A stretch of 64,000 nucleotides of DNA from Metabacillus rhizolycopersici (lineage in GTDB: Bacteria; Bacillota; Bacilli; Bacillales; Bacillaceae), in the NCBI RefSeq assembly GCF_020075705.1, contig NZ_JAIQUM010000012.1:1-64000 (forward strand). Direction: 5' to 3'. Positions 26,760 to 35,900 of this stretch are shown here, in pieces. The notes under the pieces are model-generated. The model was given only the letters and a program-made list of their open reading frames with translations. It did not search any database and had not been told where the DNA came from. Positions within the stretch are counted from its first letter, which is position 1; every line of letters begins with the position of its first letter. A program made the translations under genes and the position numbers.

Positions 26760-27287
26760 GTGGATGCTACTATTGAAGATTCAAATACGATCGAACGCGC
26801 GCATGAGTCTATAGAAAACAAAAATACAATTGATTATAACTATTTACCAGCAGGATTTTGGATCCGCTTTTGGGCTTATTTAGTTGATTTGATTGTCATT
26901 GGTAGTGTGAATCGAATCGTTATCTACCCTCTATTTGGACTGATGGGACTAAATAACAGTGATTCATTTATGTTTTCTCCTGTCTCCATTGCAACTACTA
27001 TTATCTTTTTTGCCTATTTTGTTTTAATGACAAAGTACCTTGAACAAACATTAGGAAAAATGATATTCGGAATAAAAGTAGTTTCGCTAAAAGGGGATCG
27101 GTTAAATTGGGGTACAATTTTATTTAGGGAATTAATCGGACGCTACATCTCTAAAATCATTTGGATTGCCTATGTTGTTGTTGCATTTACCCCTAAAAAG
27201 CAAGGATTGCATGATATTTTTGCAGATACACAGGTTATACATGAGAAATTATTTATCGAAAAGTTAGAAGAAAAGTCTGCTGAATAA
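26760..27287 (+). CDS. yteJ: YteJ, RDD-family membrane protein
   Basis: 175 residues, GTG start after AAGGGGGGA. The RDD signature is visible: LPAGFWIRFWAYLVDLIVIG (first membrane segment, about residues 30-55), a second hydrophobic span at about 75-97, and LGKMIFGIKVVS followed by a third hydrophobic stretch at 128-150. Function is unknown; in B. subtilis it is co-transcribed with sppA and modulates SppA activity. The gene order is the same here. Confidence 0.9.
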   Translation: MDATIEDSNTIERAHESIENKNTIDYNYLPAGFWIRFWAYLVDLIVIGSVNRIVIYPLFGLMGLNNSDSFMFSPVSIATTIIFFAYFVLMTKYLEQTLGKMIFGIKVVSLKGDRLNWGTILFRELIGRYISKIIWIAYVVVAFTPKKQGLHDIFADTQVIHEKLFIEKLEEKSAE

Positions 27288-27304
27288 ATCAGCAGGCTTT
27301 TTTT
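27275..27304 (+). terminator. sppA-yteJ terminator
   Basis: GTCTGCTGA with TCAGCAGGC around the stop codon, then a T7 tract. Confidence 0.85.
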
Positions 27305-27419
27305 GATGAATAATAGTGCGAGACTTATCTTAACTTTTACTGCAAGCTGACGCGGGAAATGTTGTGTACTTAGTTTAAATGACTAGTTTTAAAGAATAGC
27401 ACGGTCTATATGCCCGAGA

Positions 27420-27530
27420 ATGAAAAAAGTGAGAAAACGGTAATGAAAGCCGATCAAAGTTGCCCGTCACTCAAGTGAAAAGAAGATTGCGGTACCAAAA
27501 GGATACACCGTTGTTACGCGTAATCTGTAA
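27420..27530 (+). pseudogene. Broken small gene of unknown function
   Basis: A single frame reads MKKVRKR, then two stop codons in a row (TAA TGA at 27441-27446), then KPIKVARHSSEKKIAVPKGY followed by TVVTRNL and a stop. The second part has normal protein composition and could be the C-terminus of a small basic protein of about 35 residues. No good ribosome binding site precedes the ATG, and no alternative start lies after the stops. It looks like a recently inactivated small gene; I cannot name its family. Confidence 0.4.
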
Positions 27531-27675
27531 AATTACGAACATTATTCAGCTTTCCTTATTACAGAACAAGAACAATAATCGAGGAAATTAAAAAAAACTT
27601 CAAAATCAATGCATACTTACTATGTAAAAAACATGTCATTGCTTCTGGAATTTTAACAAAAGCGCTCCAAAACGG

Positions 27676-27712
27676 AACCCTACTTAATAAATCAGTAGGT
27701 TTATTTTGTTTT
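27676..27712 (+). terminator. Hairpin before ytfI
   Basis: AACCCTACT with AGTAGGTT (one bulge) and a T-rich tail (TTATTTTGTTTTT). It may be the terminator of the broken gene upstream; it directly precedes the ytfI ribosome binding site. Confidence 0.55.
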
Positions 27713-27729
27713 TAGAGGGGTGATAATGG

Positions 27730-28443
27730 ATGATTGAAAGGGTGTGGGGCTATTTGAATTGGTTAATTATCATCTTATTGCTTTTATTCATCCTCTTTTT
27801 CCTTATCCTTTTTACAAAAGTGACTGTTACACTCGACTTAAATCATGTCGGTGATAACGACCAGTTTAAAGTGAAATTTCGCGCATGGTTTGGATTACTA
27901 CGCTATACGATCAACATACCATTAGTGAAGATAGATGATGATGGGCCAAATCTTATTGTAAAGGAAGAGCAAAAAGTCGGAAGTGAAAATGCAATTCATA
28001 ATGCAAATCCTAAAGGAAAAGAAAAAAAGGTAACACCTGAAGACGTACTTAATGGCATAAGGGATATAAAAGAGATTATAGAACATATCGTTGGGTTACA
28101 TAAAATTATTCGTCGATTTTTAAAGAAAATAAAAATAAAAAAACTTGAGTGGCATTCGCAATTTGGGGTTGGTGATGCAGCACATACTGGCTTGTTAACA
28201 GGTGCTGCATGGGCAATTAAAGGAAGCGTTATCGGGATAATTAGCCAATATTTGAGGTTAATTGCTAAGCCTGTTGTTACCATTACACCTGAATTTAACC
28301 AATACTGTTCAAGAACAAAATTACAGTGTATTTTTCAATTTCGAATCGGGCAGACTATATTGGCAGGTATTCAAATCATTAAATATTGGAAAGGTGGAAT
28401 TCCAAAGTTGAAAAATAAACCATTCTCACTTTTTACAAATTAA
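27730..28443 (+). CDS. ytfI: YtfI, DUF2953 membrane-anchored protein
   Basis: 237 residues. A strong hydrophobic segment at about residues 8-29 (WLIIILLLLFILFFLILF) anchors it, followed by a soluble domain with FRAWFGLLRYTINIP and a central basic helix region. It matches the DUF2953 family (YtfI), whose role is unknown but which is linked to ytfJ in spore formers. AGGGGTGA precedes the ATG by 6 bases. Gene order ytfI-ytfJ-tpx follows B. subtilis. Confidence 0.87.
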   Translation: MIERVWGYLNWLIIILLLLFILFFLILFTKVTVTLDLNHVGDNDQFKVKFRAWFGLLRYTINIPLVKIDDDGPNLIVKEEQKVGSENAIHNANPKGKEKKVTPEDVLNGIRDIKEIIEHIVGLHKIIRRFLKKIKIKKLEWHSQFGVGDAAHTGLLTGAAWAIKGSVIGIISQYLRLIAKPVVTITPEFNQYCSRTKLQCIFQFRIGQTILAGIQIIKYWKGGIPKLKNKPFSLFTN

Positions 28444-28477
28444 CTAGGATGGGGATACATTTGGAGACACTTTTTTA

Positions 28478-28505
28478 GTATGAGATGCAAATGACCGGTT
28501 ACATT
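28478..28505 (+). promoter_or_regulatory. Possible sigma-F promoter of ytfJ
   Basis: GTATG (28478-28482), 14 bases, then GGTTACATT (28497-28505), which fits the sigma-F -10 pattern GGNNANANT. B. subtilis ytfJ is a forespore gene, which supports it. Confidence 0.5.
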
Positions 28506-28532
28506 TAATATGATTGAAGGAGGCTACATAGA

Positions 28533-28982
28533 ATGAGTGATCATCCAATTCAGGGACTAATGAAAACAGCCATGGAAAATTTAAAGCAAATGATTGACGT
28601 TAATACAATCATAGGGGATCCTGTAGAAACACCAGACGGGAGTGTTATTTTAACTGTATCAAAAGTAGGATTTGGATTTGCGGCAGGAGGTAGTGAATTC
28701 AATTCTACAGGTGCAGAAGAGGGTGATGCTCAAAAATCACCAAAACTACCGTTCGGCGGTGGAAGTGGTGGTGGAGTTTCAATTACGCCGATTGCGTTTT
28801 TAATCGTATCTTCTTCCGGTGTGAAAATACTACATTTAGATGAAAGTACTCATCTTTATGAAAAAATATTAGAAGCAGCCCCACAAACGTTTGAGAAAAT
28901 ACAAGGAATGTTCAAAAAAGATAAAAATAATACGAACAGCAAAGATGAATACAATCAACCAAAACATGACTTAGACATTTAA
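28533..28982 (+). CDS. ytfJ: YtfJ (GerW family) sporulation protein
   Basis: 149 residues, family length. The conserved start IQGLMKTAMENLKQMIDVNT and the GFGFAAGGSEF segment are present, followed by a glycine-rich stretch FGGGSGGGVSITPIAFLIV. The C-terminal third is charged and disordered. Made in the forespore in B. subtilis and needed for normal germination of spores; biochemical function unknown. GAAGGAGG ribosome binding site. Closed by its own terminator. Confidence 0.92.
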   Translation: MSDHPIQGLMKTAMENLKQMIDVNTIIGDPVETPDGSVILTVSKVGFGFAAGGSEFNSTGAEEGDAQKSPKLPFGGGSGGGVSITPIAFLIVSSSGVKILHLDESTHLYEKILEAAPQTFEKIQGMFKKDKNNTNSKDEYNQPKHDLDI

Positions 28983-29008
28983 CTGCCCTATTGGCAGTTA
29001 AATTTTTG
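28981..29008 (+). terminator. ytfJ terminator
   Basis: AACTGCC with GGCAGTT, loop CTATT, then AAATTTTT, overlapping the stop codon. Confidence 0.8.
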
Positions 29009-29168
29009 TGTTGGTTCAGCAATTATATGCTAATGGGAAAGCGTGTAAGAAAAACTGAGCTGAATTTAGATGGAAGGTTGCGTATTTCTAACAGTTTAAA
29101 ATAATTGATTAATTCGGAAAGCTAGTCTATATTTACACTGTACATATATTAAAAAGGAGGAATTTGGT

Positions 29169-29669
29169 ATGGCTTCTATTACGTTTAAAAACAGTCCAGT
29201 TACATTGTTAGGAAATGAAGTAAAGGTAGGGGACAATGCACCTGATTTTACTGTGCTTTCGAACGATTTAGCTCCTGTTACACTTGCTGATTCAAAAGGA
29301 AAGGTTCGTCTCATCTCCGTGGTACCATCAATTGATACTGGGGTTTGTGATGCTCAAACACGTCGTTTTAACGAAGAAGCATCTGCTCTAGGTAATGTTG
29401 AAGTATTAACGATTAGCATGGACTTACCATTTGCTCAAAAAAGATGGTGTGCTGCAAATGGGATTGAAAATGTACAAACACTTTCTGATCACCGTGATGC
29501 ATCATTTGGTGAAGCTTATGGCGTTCATATTCAAGAATTGCGCTTATTAGCACGTGCGGTATTTGTTGTTGATGCAAATGATAAAGTAACTTATGTAGAG
29601 TATGTGAGTGAAGCAACAAATCATCCTAACTACGAAGCTGCAATCGAAGCTGCTAAATCTGCACAATAA
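29169..29669 (+). CDS. tpx: Thiol peroxidase, atypical 2-Cys peroxiredoxin
   Basis: 166 residues. The peroxidatic cysteine is Cys60 in [12 protein letters not shown] and the resolving cysteine is Cys94 in QKRWCAANG, the exact Tpx spacing. It reduces hydrogen peroxide and organic peroxides with electrons from thioredoxin, in the cytoplasm. AAAGGAGG precedes the ATG. Single-gene unit with a terminator; position after ytfJ matches B. subtilis. Confidence 0.97.
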   Translation: MASITFKNSPVTLLGNEVKVGDNAPDFTVLSNDLAPVTLADSKGKVRLISVVPSIDTGVCDAQTRRFNEEASALGNVEVLTISMDLPFAQKRWCAANGIENVQTLSDHRDASFGEAYGVHIQELRLLARAVFVVDANDKVTYVEYVSEATNHPNYEAAIEAAKSAQ

Positions 29670-29705
29670 AAGGAACCTTTAACAAACAATGATAACGATG
29701 AATGA

Positions 29706-29731
29706 GACTGTCCTAATTGGGCAGTCTTTTT
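29706..29731 (+). terminator. tpx terminator
   Basis: GACTGTCC with GGGCAGTC and five T residues. A repeat fragment starts six bases later. Confidence 0.85.
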
Positions 29732-29736
29732 GCGTG

Positions 29737-29920
29737 TCCAAGGCGCTTGCGCTTTTGTTCTCGTATCAGAATTTATAAGTTTAGGCTTCGAGAAATGTCC
29801 AGCTCCAGCGCCTAGCCCCTCTTGGGTCTAAGCCGCTCTTGAATAGAAGGTGAAAAACACCTTCTATTCAAGAGCGGCTTATGCTTGTCGGGGCTGACCA
29901 AGGCGCTTGCGCTTTTCTTA
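29737..29920 (+). repeat. Dispersed palindromic repeat, copy F (type II) behind a type I tail fragment
   Basis: 29737-29761 is a lone type I tail (CAAGGCGCTTGCGCTTTTGTTCT). At 29762 a type II copy begins with ATCAGAATTTATAAGTTTAGG and CTTCGAGAAATGTCCAGC. It holds a perfect 24-bp hairpin (29829-29852 with 29858-29881, loop AAAAA) and ends GCGCTTTTCTTA. Confidence 0.92.
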
Positions 29921-29967
29921 ATCAATGTCTAAAATAATAAGAGGTAATACGGCGAGGAGGAAAAGGG

Positions 29968-30957
29968 ATGAAAACAGTTTCTAAGATAGAGAACCTATTT
30001 GCAGTAATAAATGAAACAGCAGATCTCATTGCTAAGGAATGTCAATTATCATACATAGAAGCAGTTGCTGAAACAGGTGAAAATATTTTCCATGGTTCTA
30101 TTTTGCAAGAAGATCTTAGTGAAATTACAGTAAAAAGTATAAAACGTAAATATGAATCCGTAAAAATAGACACATTTGAAAAAGAGGAACTACGTAAAGC
30201 ATATCAGTTGGCAATTTTAAAAGGATTAAAAGAGGGTGCACACCCTAACCATCAAATGACGCCGGATACAATTGGGTTATTTTTAGGTTATTTAGTAAGT
30301 AAATTTGTAGGAAGTCAAAATGAGATTTCTGTATTAGATCCTGCGGTTGGGACAGGTAACCTACTTACAACAATTTTAAATTATTTAGCGTCAAAACAAG
30401 TCGAGAGCTATGGTGTAGATGTTGATGATTTACTTATAAAATTATCATATATTAATGCGAACCTTCAGGAGCATCCGGTCAAATTTTTCAACCAAGATAG
30501 TTTAGAGCGTTTATTTATTGATCCAGTTGATGTGGTTGTATGTGATTTACCAGTTGGCTATTATCCTAATGATATTGAGGCCTCTAAATATGTGCTTAAG
30601 GCAGATGAAGGACATTCGTATTCACATCATCTTTTCATTGAGCAGAGCATAAAGCATACGAAGGAAAATGGGTATTTGTTTTTTATTGTGCCTAATTCTC
30701 TATTTGAAACGAAAGAAGCACCGAAGCTTAATCGATATTTAAGAGAAGTGGCAATCATTCAAGGGTTTATTCAATTACCAATTTCATTATTTAAACATGA
30801 AAAACATGGGAAAAGCATCTTAGTTCTTCAAAAAAAGGATGAAAATAGCATCCCTCCTAAGCAGGCGTTGCTTGTTGACTTACCGAAATTTTCAGATAAA
30901 GTAGCAATGAGTTCAATTATGAAGAAAATAGATCAATGGTTTAAAGAGAACAAATAA
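29968..30957 (+). CDS. ytxK: YtxK, N6-adenine-type methyltransferase-like protein
   Basis: 329 residues, the same length as B. subtilis YtxK. The SAM-binding motif VLDPAVGTGNLL lies near residue 124 and the catalytic-loop equivalent is DLPVGYYP near 192, a departure from the NPPY/NPPF of active DNA adenine methylases. An all-helical N-terminal domain resembles that of type I HsdM subunits. The substrate is unknown; no restriction partner is nearby, so this is an orphan, probably housekeeping, enzyme. It precedes ackA as in B. subtilis. Ribosome binding site GAGGAGG. Confidence 0.88.
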   Translation: MKTVSKIENLFAVINETADLIAKECQLSYIEAVAETGENIFHGSILQEDLSEITVKSIKRKYESVKIDTFEKEELRKAYQLAILKGLKEGAHPNHQMTPDTIGLFLGYLVSKFVGSQNEISVLDPAVGTGNLLTTILNYLASKQVESYGVDVDDLLIKLSYINANLQEHPVKFFNQDSLERLFIDPVDVVVCDLPVGYYPNDIEASKYVLKADEGHSYSHHLFIEQSIKHTKENGYLFFIVPNSLFETKEAPKLNRYLREVAIIQGFIQLPISLFKHEKHGKSILVLQKKDENSIPPKQALLVDLPKFSDKVAMSSIMKKIDQWFKENK

Positions 30958-30977
30958 GTTTTCTGAATGATGGAAGG

Positions 30978-31009
30978 AGAGGCTCTCATATTAGGGGGTC
31001 TCTATTTTT
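30978..31009 (+). terminator. ytxK terminator
   Basis: AGAGGCTC with GGGTCTCT (two G-T pairs), then ATTTTT. Confidence 0.6.
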
Positions 31010-31095
31010 GTATTTTAAATGGATGAATCCTTACTAAATGGCTTGAACAATACACCTTTTAACTACCTAAATTTTTCGAATAATAAGACTTTGTG

Positions 31096-31110
31096 TTGAA
31101 AGCGGTTTAA
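31096..31110 (+). promoter_or_regulatory. Candidate cre (CcpA site) upstream of ackA
   Basis: TTGAAAGCGGTTTAA matches the consensus WTGNAANCGNWNNCW with one mismatch. It lies 15 bases upstream of a possible -35 box, the placement used for CcpA activation of ackA in B. subtilis. Confidence 0.5.
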
Positions 31111-31124
31111 TTTAATTCATTTCC

Positions 31125-31153
31125 TTGAAATGTCGAAAATGCAATGTTTAAAT
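31125..31153 (+). promoter_or_regulatory. Possible ackA promoter
   Basis: TTGAAA, 17 bases and TTAAAT. It would give a leader of nearly 290 bases that contains two hairpins (31227-31252 and 31361-31384). The -10 box is weak. Confidence 0.35.
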
Positions 31154-31447
31154 GGTAATGGCAGATAATAATCGGTCGCATTTTGTAAAGAATAAAGATG
31201 TTAACATTCAGCAAAATGAGAAAGTTTAGCAGGAAATTTGGGTTTCCTACTAAAAACTGGTCGGAGGCTATCGTTTTTCATATCCTATCTTTCAATGGGA
31301 AATAAACTTTGATCGTACAAATAGAGAATGAACAATTGCAAAAAAATATGACGTTAAGATAGTCGGAGGATTCGTGCTCTGACTGTTCGCATGCCGCTGC
31401 ATGTTTGACAAAAACAGTTGGAACGGAATAAAAAGGAGAGTAAAATA

Positions 31448-32635
31448 ATGGCAAAAATAATTGCGATTAATGCTGGTAGTTCATCATTGAAATTTCAACT
31501 TTTTGAAATGCCTAGTGAGACAGTTTTAACAAAGGGTTTAGTCGAGAGAATAGGTATTAAAGATTCTGTATTTTCAATTACCGTAAATGGTGAGAAACAA
31601 ACAGAGGTGGCAGACCTAGCTGACCATGCTGTTGCAGTAAAAATTCTTTTATCAAAATTAACTGATTTAGGAATTATCGATTCACTAGATGAAATTGAGG
31701 GAATTGGTCACCGTGTCGTACATGGTGGGGAAATCTTCAGTGATTCTACACTAATAACGGATGAAACGTTAAAACAGATGGAGGAGCTTTCTGAATTAGC
31801 ACCGCTTCACAATCCAGCGAACATTGTTGGAATTAAGGCATTTAGAGAGGTATTACCAAATGTAGTTTCAGTAGCTGTGTTTGATACTGCATTCCACCAA
31901 ACAATGCCTGAAAAGTCGTTTTTATATAGCCTTCCATATGAATATTATGAGAAATTTGGCATCCGTAAATACGGTTTTCACGGGACTTCACATAAATATG
32001 TATCAGAGCGTGCAGCAGAAATTTTGGGAAGACCAATTGAACACTTACGTTTGATTTCTTGTCACTTAGGGAACGGAGCAAGTATCGCTGCAATTGAAGG
32101 TGGCAAATCGATTGATACATCAATGGGATTCACTCCACTTGCAGGTGTTGCAATGGGGACGCGTTCAGGCAACATAGACCCAGCTCTTATTCCATACATT
32201 ATGGAAAAAACCGACAAATCTGTTGATGAAGTATTAGACGTTTTAAATAAAAAGAGTGGGATTTTAGGAATTTCCGGGATATCAAGCGACTTACGCGATA
32301 ATATCCAAGCAGAAAAAGAAGGCGATGAAAGAGCTAAGTTGGCTCTTGATGTATTTGCAAGCCGTATTCACAAATACATCGGTTCTTATGCTGCAAGAAT
32401 GTCTGGTGTAGATGCGATTATTTTTACTGCGGGAATCGGTGAAAACAGTTCGGAAATTCGTGAGCGGGTATTAAAAGGCTTAGAATTTATGGGTGTTTAT
32501 TGGGATCCATCACTTAATAAAGTACGCGGTGAGGAAACATATATCAGTTACCCACATTCACCAGTAAAAGTATTAGTAATTCCTACGAATGAAGAAGTTA
32601 TGATTGCACGTGATGTTGTTCGCTTAGCGAAGTAA
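31448..32635 (+). CDS. ackA: Acetate kinase
   Basis: 395 residues, identical in length to B. subtilis AckA; start at [10 protein letters not shown] after AAAAGGAGAG (the frame upstream is not used). ASKHA-fold motifs are all present: [20 protein letters not shown] near residue 149, [12 protein letters not shown] near 178, LGNGAS near 208 and FTAGIGENS near 324. It converts acetyl phosphate and ADP to acetate and ATP during overflow growth, the reverse flow to AcsA. A candidate cre site upstream suggests CcpA control. Confidence 0.97.
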   Translation: MAKIIAINAGSSSLKFQLFEMPSETVLTKGLVERIGIKDSVFSITVNGEKQTEVADLADHAVAVKILLSKLTDLGIIDSLDEIEGIGHRVVHGGEIFSDSTLITDETLKQMEELSELAPLHNPANIVGIKAFREVLPNVVSVAVFDTAFHQTMPEKSFLYSLPYEYYEKFGIRKYGFHGTSHKYVSERAAEILGRPIEHLRLISCHLGNGASIAAIEGGKSIDTSMGFTPLAGVAMGTRSGNIDPALIPYIMEKTDKSVDEVLDVLNKKSGILGISGISSDLRDNIQAEKEGDERAKLALDVFASRIHKYIGSYAARMSGVDAIIFTAGIGENSSEIRERVLKGLEFMGVYWDPSLNKVRGEETYISYPHSPVKVLVIPTNEEVMIARDVVRLAK

Positions 32636-32746
32636 TTTAACTAAAGTGAGCAGGTTGTTCGGGCTAAGGACATAAGGTGCCCGTTAATTCTCTTTTAGAG
32701 AGGACAAAGTGATAGCAGACACACATAAACCTAAACGAAGAACAAA

Positions 32747-32776
32747 GACAGTCGAGGAGAAATCGACTGTCTTTTT
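32747..32776 (+). terminator. ackA terminator
   Basis: GACAGTCGA with TCGACTGTC, seven-base loop, then TTTTT. Confidence 0.85.
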
Positions 32777-32852
32777 GTGTTATGATTTACATGTAACGAG
32801 ATTCAGCTGTTAGTAACTACTTATTACGTCGAAGGAATAAGGAGATAATAGG

Positions 32853-33695
32853 ATGAATGATACTGAATATCGGAAGGTGATTTTAAAAGAAATCGCATTA
32901 TGGGAAAATGAATTACGAACTGATGTCCGTACCGATTTAGAGAGGGCATTTAATAGATGGATGAATCGGAAAATTGATGCTCTTCCAGGTTCCGTAAAGC
33001 AAATATTCTTTAGGAAAATAGATGAAAGTCTTTTTAATTTACATTCTTTTATTCAAAATTCTTTATTTCAACAAGATGTTAAAAAACAAATACTCTTATC
33101 GGCAAAGATATTGAACGAACACATTGTTCAAATTGATGATTTACATATGCTTTCTATTGATCAACTCCATTATTTAGCAGACCTTCAAACAGCAAAGCAC
33201 CGCCTATATTCATTTATTCAAGGCGGTATAACTGGGACAGGTGGAATTCTCCTGACAGGTGTTGATATACCAGCACAAACGATACTTAATCTGCGCTCTA
33301 TTCAGATGGTAGCTATGTGTTATGGATATGAAATTAATAATCCATTTGAAATGATGCTATCCTTAAAAGTTTATTATGCTTCACTCATGCCAAGACATCT
33401 TCAATATCAGCAATGGCAAGAATTGAAAAAGGAAATAGATGAAAGGGATAGCATGTACTATTTCTATGAAGGAAAAGATGATCTTGCTGATTCAACTAGC
33501 TTGGAATTCATCTTAAAACAAGTGACAAAGCTTTCTGTATTAAGCTTTTTAAAAAGAAAGATTGTTGCTGGGTTGCCCCTTTTTAGTATCATGATTGGAG
33601 CAGGGGCTAATTACCAGCTTACACGGCAAGTAACGGAATTTGCCAATAAATTTTATCAATATAGATTAATTAACGAAAAATCAAATGGGATCTAG
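32853..33695 (+). CDS. EcsC-family protein
   Basis: 280 residues, mostly helical. The family features are a charged N-terminal half, a central glycine-rich hydrophobic segment (IQGGITGTGGILLTGVDIPA at about residues 125-144) followed by LNLRSIQMVAMCYGYE, and a second hydrophobic stretch with GAGANY near 257. It resembles EcsC, the third protein of the Ecs ABC exporter locus in B. subtilis, but no transporter genes are adjacent. Function unknown. Ribosome binding site AAGGAG-like at about 32840. It ends 10 bases before moaB. Confidence 0.8.
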   Translation: MNDTEYRKVILKEIALWENELRTDVRTDLERAFNRWMNRKIDALPGSVKQIFFRKIDESLFNLHSFIQNSLFQQDVKKQILLSAKILNEHIVQIDDLHMLSIDQLHYLADLQTAKHRLYSFIQGGITGTGGILLTGVDIPAQTILNLRSIQMVAMCYGYEINNPFEMMLSLKVYYASLMPRHLQYQQWQELKKEIDERDSMYYFYEGKDDLADSTSLEFILKQVTKLSVLSFLKRKIVAGLPLFSIMIGAGANYQLTRQVTEFANKFYQYRLINEKSNGI

Positions 33696-33705
33696 GAGGG
33701 ATGTT

Positions 33706-34224
33706 ATGAGTAATATTGAGCATAAGCTTGAAGCCCCGCATTCTGTTAAGTGTAAGGTTATTACAATTAGCGATACGAGAGATAAAGAAACGGATAAGAG
33801 TGGGAAGCTAATCAAAAAGTTATTAGAAGAGAACGGACATCAAGTGAGTGAATATGAAATTGTAAGAGATGAAAAAACATTAATCCGTACTTCTATCACC
33901 GAAGGATGTGAAGCTCGTGATATTGATGTTGTTCTTACAAATGGAGGAACAGGTATTGCAAAACGTGATGTCACAATCGAGGCTGTTCAATCGTTAATTG
34001 AAAAAGAGATTCCCGGATTTGGAGAAATCTTTCGTATGTTAAGTTTTCAGGAGGATATTGGCTCTGCAGCTATTTTAAGCAGAGCTTTAGCGGGAGTTGC
34101 GATGGACACAGCTGTTTTTGCCATGCCAGGTTCGTCAGGCGCTGTCAAATTGGCCATGGAAAAACTGATCCTTCCAGAACTAGGTCACGTAGTAAGAGAA
34201 ATAAGAAAAGATCTATCTCATTAA
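33706..34224 (+). CDS. moaB: MoaB, molybdenum cofactor biosynthesis protein
   Basis: 172 residues from the ATG at 33706, 7 bases after AGGAGGG, which overlaps the end of the preceding gene. The molybdopterin-binding fold motif TNGGTGIAKRDVTIEA lies near residue 78 and MPGSSGAVKLAM near 143. It belongs to the MoaB/MogA family that adenylates molybdopterin. No other moa gene lies nearby, as in B. subtilis, where moaB sits alone beside the ackA and argGH genes. Confidence 0.93.
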   Translation: MSNIEHKLEAPHSVKCKVITISDTRDKETDKSGKLIKKLLEENGHQVSEYEIVRDEKTLIRTSITEGCEARDIDVVLTNGGTGIAKRDVTIEAVQSLIEKEIPGFGEIFRMLSFQEDIGSAAILSRALAGVAMDTAVFAMPGSSGAVKLAMEKLILPELGHVVREIRKDLSH

Positions 34225-34230
34225 GTGGAA

Positions 34231-34276
34231 CACATAAGAAAAGAGGGCTGCCAGTGTAGCCTTCTTTTCTTATGTG
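34231..34276 (+). terminator. moaB terminator
   Basis: A 19-bp stem (34231-34249 with 34258-34276, one wobble pair) with an A-rich 5' and T-rich 3' arm. Confidence 0.85.
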
Positions 34277-34558
34277 AGTATGTTCATTGTAGACTCACAC
34301 TCTCAACCAAATTCTGAACTCTTTGCATGCAATTGACAAGAGAGGGGAAAGCATCCTTCTTCATTCTGTGAAGATTATTCCTTTTTATTCCAATATCTCC
34401 CGCGCTAAAAAGATAAAACGAACAAAATAAGTTCCAGATCCGTTCAATGCAGCAATTCCCATTCATGATTTGAGGTGGGAAGGTTAAAATATTGAATAGC
34501 ATCGTTACCTCAATTGACCTTCTAATCAAACTACTTGGTTGGGATAAAAAAGGTTGAA
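34277..34558 (+). other. Intergenic region before argG
   Basis: About 280 bases with no convincing gene. A minus-strand frame of about 72 codons (34284-34502) has a weak GAGG site but no recognisable domain and was not accepted. Confidence 0.3.
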
Positions 34559-34681
34559 TTAATTTTTATACAAATATTCTGCAAAAATATACAGTTTTCT
34601 ATTGACGAAATAGTAGAACGTTGGTAAAGTGATACTTACATAGAAAATGTATTTTTATAAACATATATTAATTTTTATACA
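34559..34681 (+). promoter_or_regulatory. Pair of ARG-box-like operators flanking the argG promoter
   Basis: TTAATTTTTATACA occurs twice exactly, at 34559-34572 and 34668-34681, 109 bases apart. Its complement TGTATAAAAATTAA resembles the AhrC/ArgR consensus CATGAATAAAAATTCAAG. A related AATGTATTTTTATAAA lies between them at about 34646-34661. Binding of both sites could loop out the promoter. Confidence 0.65.
34602..34630 (+). promoter_or_regulatory. argG promoter
   Basis: TTGACG (34602-34607), 17 bases, TAAAGT (34625-34630), between the two ARG-like boxes. Confidence 0.65.
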
Positions 34682-34700
34682 TTCAAGGGGGAACACATAG

Positions 34701-35900
34701 ATGAAAAAAGTAGTGTTAGCATATTCTGGAGGATTAGATACCTCTGTTGCAATTAAATGGTTACAAGAACAAGGTTATTCAGTTGTTGCATGTTGTTTAG
34801 ATGTAGGTGAAGGAAAAGATACAGCATTCGTTCAACAAAAGGCTCTTCAAGTAGGTGCAGTAGAATCATATATGATTGATGCAAAAGAAGAGTATGCGAA
34901 AGATTTCGCATTAGTTGCTTTACAAGCTCATGCATTATATGAAGGGAAATATCCACTTGTTTCAGCATTATCTCGTCCATTGATTGCCAAGAAACTTGTG
35001 GAAATCGCTGAAAAAGAAAATGCTGTAGCTATTGCTCATGGTTGTACAGGAAAAGGAAACGACCAGGTTCGTTTCGAAGTATCGATTAAAGCTTTAAACC
35101 CTGATCTTGAAGTTCTTGCGCCAGTTAGAGAATGGGGCTGGTCACGTGAAGAAGAAATCGAATATGCAATGAAACACGATATTCCAATTCCAATCAATTT
35201 AGACAGCCCATATTCAATTGACCAAAACCTTTGGGGAAGAAGTAATGAATGTGGTATTTTAGAAGACCCATGGGCTGCGCCGCCAGAAGGTGCATACGAT
35301 TTAACTGTACCATTAGAAAAAACACCTGACGAAGCAGAAATAATTGAACTTCATTTTGAACAAGGTGTACCAGTGAAAATCAATGATAAAGCATATCCAC
35401 TTCATGAGTTGATTCTAGAGCTTAATGAAATTGCAGGTAAGCACGGTGTTGGACGTATTGACCATGTTGAAAATCGTCTAGTTGGGATCAAATCACGTGA
35501 AGTTTATGAATGTCCTGGTGCAATGACACTAATTAAAGCACATAAAGAGCTTGAAGATTTAACATTAGTAAAAGAAGTTGCTCACTTTAAACCAATGATT
35601 GAGCAAAAGCTAACTGAATTAATTTATAACGGATTATGGTTCTCACCATTAAAGAATGCATTACATGCTTTCTTACAAGAAACACAAAAATATGTTACTG
35701 GTACGGTTCGCGTAAAATTATTTAAAGGTCATGCCATTGTTGAAGGCAGAAAATCTGAGTATTCTTTATATGATGAGAAGCTTGCAACATATACAAAAGA
35801 TGATGCATTTGATCACAATGCAGCAATCGGTTTTATTGAATTATGGGGACTTCCAACGAAAGTGAACAGCATGGTGAAAAACAAGAAGGTAGAAGTATGA
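34701..35900 (+). CDS. argG: Argininosuccinate synthase
   Basis: 399 residues. It joins citrulline and aspartate with ATP to make argininosuccinate. The PP-loop [15 protein letters not shown] is at residues 7-21, the [10 protein letters not shown] motif near 118, and [13 protein letters not shown] near 173. GGGGG precedes the ATG. It forms an operon with argH (4-base ATGA overlap) and probably the small gene after it, and ARG-type operators surround the promoter, so repression by arginine through AhrC/ArgR is likely. Confidence 0.97.
   Translation: MKKVVLAYSGGLDTSVAIKWLQEQGYSVVACCLDVGEGKDTAFVQQKALQVGAVESYMIDAKEEYAKDFALVALQAHALYEGKYPLVSALSRPLIAKKLVEIAEKENAVAIAHGCTGKGNDQVRFEVSIKALNPDLEVLAPVREWGWSREEEIEYAMKHDIPIPINLDSPYSIDQNLWGRSNECGILEDPWAAPPEGAYDLTVPLEKTPDEAEIIELHFEQGVPVKINDKAYPLHELILELNEIAGKHGVGRIDHVENRLVGIKSREVYECPGAMTLIKAHKELEDLTLVKEVAHFKPMIEQKLTELIYNGLWFSPLKNALHAFLQETQKYVTGTVRVKLFKGHAIVEGRKSEYSLYDEKLATYTKDDAFDHNAAIGFIELWGLPTKVNSMVKNKKVEV

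Noticed and set aside
29968..30957. Restriction-modification system around ytxK
   Set aside because: The methyltransferase-like protein has DLPVGYYP in place of NPPY/F, and no restriction or specificity subunit lies nearby.
34284..34529. Minus-strand open frame of about 80 codons between moaB and argG
   Set aside because: No recognisable domain, odd composition, only a weak GAGG site before an internal ATG; the region looks like ordinary spacer.
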